DNA from: Candidatus Arcticimaribacter sp.
Lineage (GTDB): Bacteria > Bacteroidota > Bacteroidia > Flavobacteriales > Flavobacteriaceae
Length of the DNA stretch: 6,045 nucleotides
Reading direction: 5' to 3'
NCBI GenBank assembly: GCA_011526275.1
Contig: WTJP01000042.1
Coordinates: 2,307 to 8,351, forward strand
The translations under genes and the position numbers were made by a program. The notes under the pieces are model-generated. The model did no database searches, was not told where the DNA came from, and saw only the letters and a program-made list of their open reading frames with translations. Shown here one piece after another: positions 5,141-6,045 of the stretch (position 1 is its first letter; each line of letters starts with the position of its first letter).

Positions 5141-6045
5141 ATGATTATGTGGAATACACGATTTTTTGGACCTCTTTTTGCCTTTTTCTTTTGTCTAGTA
5201 CTAAGCGCGCAAAACCGTCAACTGCCTGTGGATACCTTGGTGGTGACCAACCATAAAACCACCATCAAAGGAAATGCGGTGAGTTACCGCGCCGAGACAG
5301 GGACGCAGCCTGTTTGGAACGATAAAGGGCAGCCCATTGCCTCCTTGTTCTATACCTATTACAGCCGAACCAATGTCAATAATGGAAGTCAGCGTCCCCT
5401 GATTTTTAGTTTTAACGGCGGACCCGGCTCAGCTTCGGTCTGGATGCACGTGGCCTATACTGGCCCTAGGGTTTTAAAAATAGATGATGAAGGTTACCCG
5501 GTTCAGCCGTATGGTTTTGAATCCAATCCCTACTCCATTTTAGACGTAGCGGATATCGTGTATATCAATCCCGTTAATACCGGTTATTCCCGTATGGTGG
5601 AAGTCGATGGGAAACTTCCCGACCGCAAACAGTTCTTTGGCATCAATGCCGACATTAAATACTTAGCCGAATGGATGACGACCTTTGTGAGTAGAAAGCA
5701 GCGTTGGGAGTCGCCCAAATACCTCATTGGGGAAAGCTATGGCGGTACCCGGGTGATGGGACTTTCTTTGGCTTTACAAAACCAACAGTGGATGTACCTC
5801 AATGGGGTAATCATGGTTTCCCCGGCCGACTATAAAACTTTGCGTACAGGCGGACCGGTTTCATCGGCCTTGAACTTACCGTACTTTACAGCTGCAGCTT
5901 GGTACCACAAGCAATTACCTGCCGATTTACAGGCCAAGGACTTGCTCGATGTGCTTCCTCCAGCCGAAGACTTCGCCATCAACAGCCTGATTCCAGCCTT
6001 GGCCAAAGGCGGTTTCTTGCCCATGGAAGAAAAGAAAAAAATTGC
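5141..6045 (+). CDS. exported S10 family serine carboxypeptidase, 3'-truncated by window edge
   Basis: The frame is open from ATG 5141 to the right edge (301 codons plus two bases) with no stop. S10 peptidases remove C-terminal residues from peptides, usually at acidic pH. Residues 1 to about 23 form a Sec signal peptide with a hydrophobic core (GPLFAFFFCLVLSAQ) and likely cleavage near SA|Q, so the enzyme is exported. Family signatures are LIFSFNGGPGSASVWMH with the oxyanion-hole motif NGGPGSAS at 92-99, GPRV, ESNPYSILDVADIVYINPVNTGYSR at about 127-151 (compare the family's DxxDxxfvDqPvGtGfS), and GESYGG at 197-202 with nucleophile Ser199. The catalytic Asp and His lie beyond the window. As I recall, bacterial family members run to about 490-500 residues, so roughly 200 are missing. 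An alternative start is the ATG at 5147 (Met3); both keep the signal peptide. The gene is divergent from the broken hydrolase. Confidence 0.9.
   Translation, partial: MIMWNTRFFGPLFAFFFCLVLSAQNRQLPVDTLVVTNHKTTIKGNAVSYRAETGTQPVWNDKGQPIASLFYTYYSRTNVNNGSQRPLIFSFNGGPGSASVWMHVAYTGPRVLKIDDEGYPVQPYGFESNPYSILDVADIVYINPVNTGYSRMVEVDGKLPDRKQFFGINADIKYLAEWMTTFVSRKQRWESPKYLIGESYGGTRVMGLSLALQNQQWMYLNGVIMVSPADYKTLRTGGPVSSALNLPYFTAAAWYHKQLPADLQAKDLLDVLPPAEDFAINSLIPALAKGGFLPMEEKKKI

Noticed and set aside
5830..6024. Minus-strand open frame antisense to the S10 peptidase
   Set aside because: The plus-strand peptidase frame is open throughout and carries family motifs; the antisense frame is incidental.
1..6045. 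CRISPR array, insertion sequence, tRNA or rRNA genes
   Set aside because: No regularly repeated units, transposase motifs, terminal inverted repeats or recognisable RNA genes were seen; the window is filled by the listed protein genes.

Overview
The window looks like ordinary chromosomal sequence from a member of the Bacteroidota, most likely a flavobacterium. Four things point there: the MnmA and LysA proteins are close to flavobacterial versions as I remember them, MnmA carries the long extra segment typical of that group, Shine-Dalgarno sequences are absent or weak, and TAnnTTTG-type -7 boxes sit just upstream of lysA and sucC. No database search was possible, so the lineage is inferred. 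No mobile element, CRISPR array, tRNA or rRNA was recognised.

Layout from left to right. Bases 1-1062 (+) hold the 3' part of mnmA, a tRNA 2-thiouridylase, cut off at its N-terminus by the window edge. Bases 1059-2297 (-) hold a complete lysA, diaminopimelate decarboxylase. The two genes converge and their stop codons interlock in four bases. A 165-bp AT-rich divergent spacer carries candidate promoters for lysA and for sucC (2463-3656, +), the succinyl-CoA synthetase beta subunit, which has no sucD next to it. A 107-bp spacer with repeats leads to a small heat-shock protein of the Hsp20 family (3764-4189, +), closed by a strong hairpin terminator.

The right part holds two alpha/beta-hydrolase-fold enzymes transcribed divergently. 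The minus-strand one (4242-5065) is a lipoprotein-type alpha/beta hydrolase that appears broken twice: an in-frame TGA directly after the signal peptide and lipidation cysteine, and a one-base frameshift in mid-gene. Repairing both gives one uninterrupted 274-codon protein with an intact Ser/Asp/His triad. The plus-strand one (5141 to the right edge) is the N-terminal part of an exported S10 serine carboxypeptidase; it has no stop codon in the window.

Functionally the genes are a mixed set: tRNA modification, lysine/peptidoglycan precursor synthesis, the TCA cycle, protein quality control, and exported hydrolysis. They do not form one pathway or operon; each gene seems to be its own transcription unit. 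I found no convincing new multi-gene system. The most notable points are the doubly interrupted hydrolase, the interlocked mnmA/lysA stops, and the repeat array upstream of hsp20.
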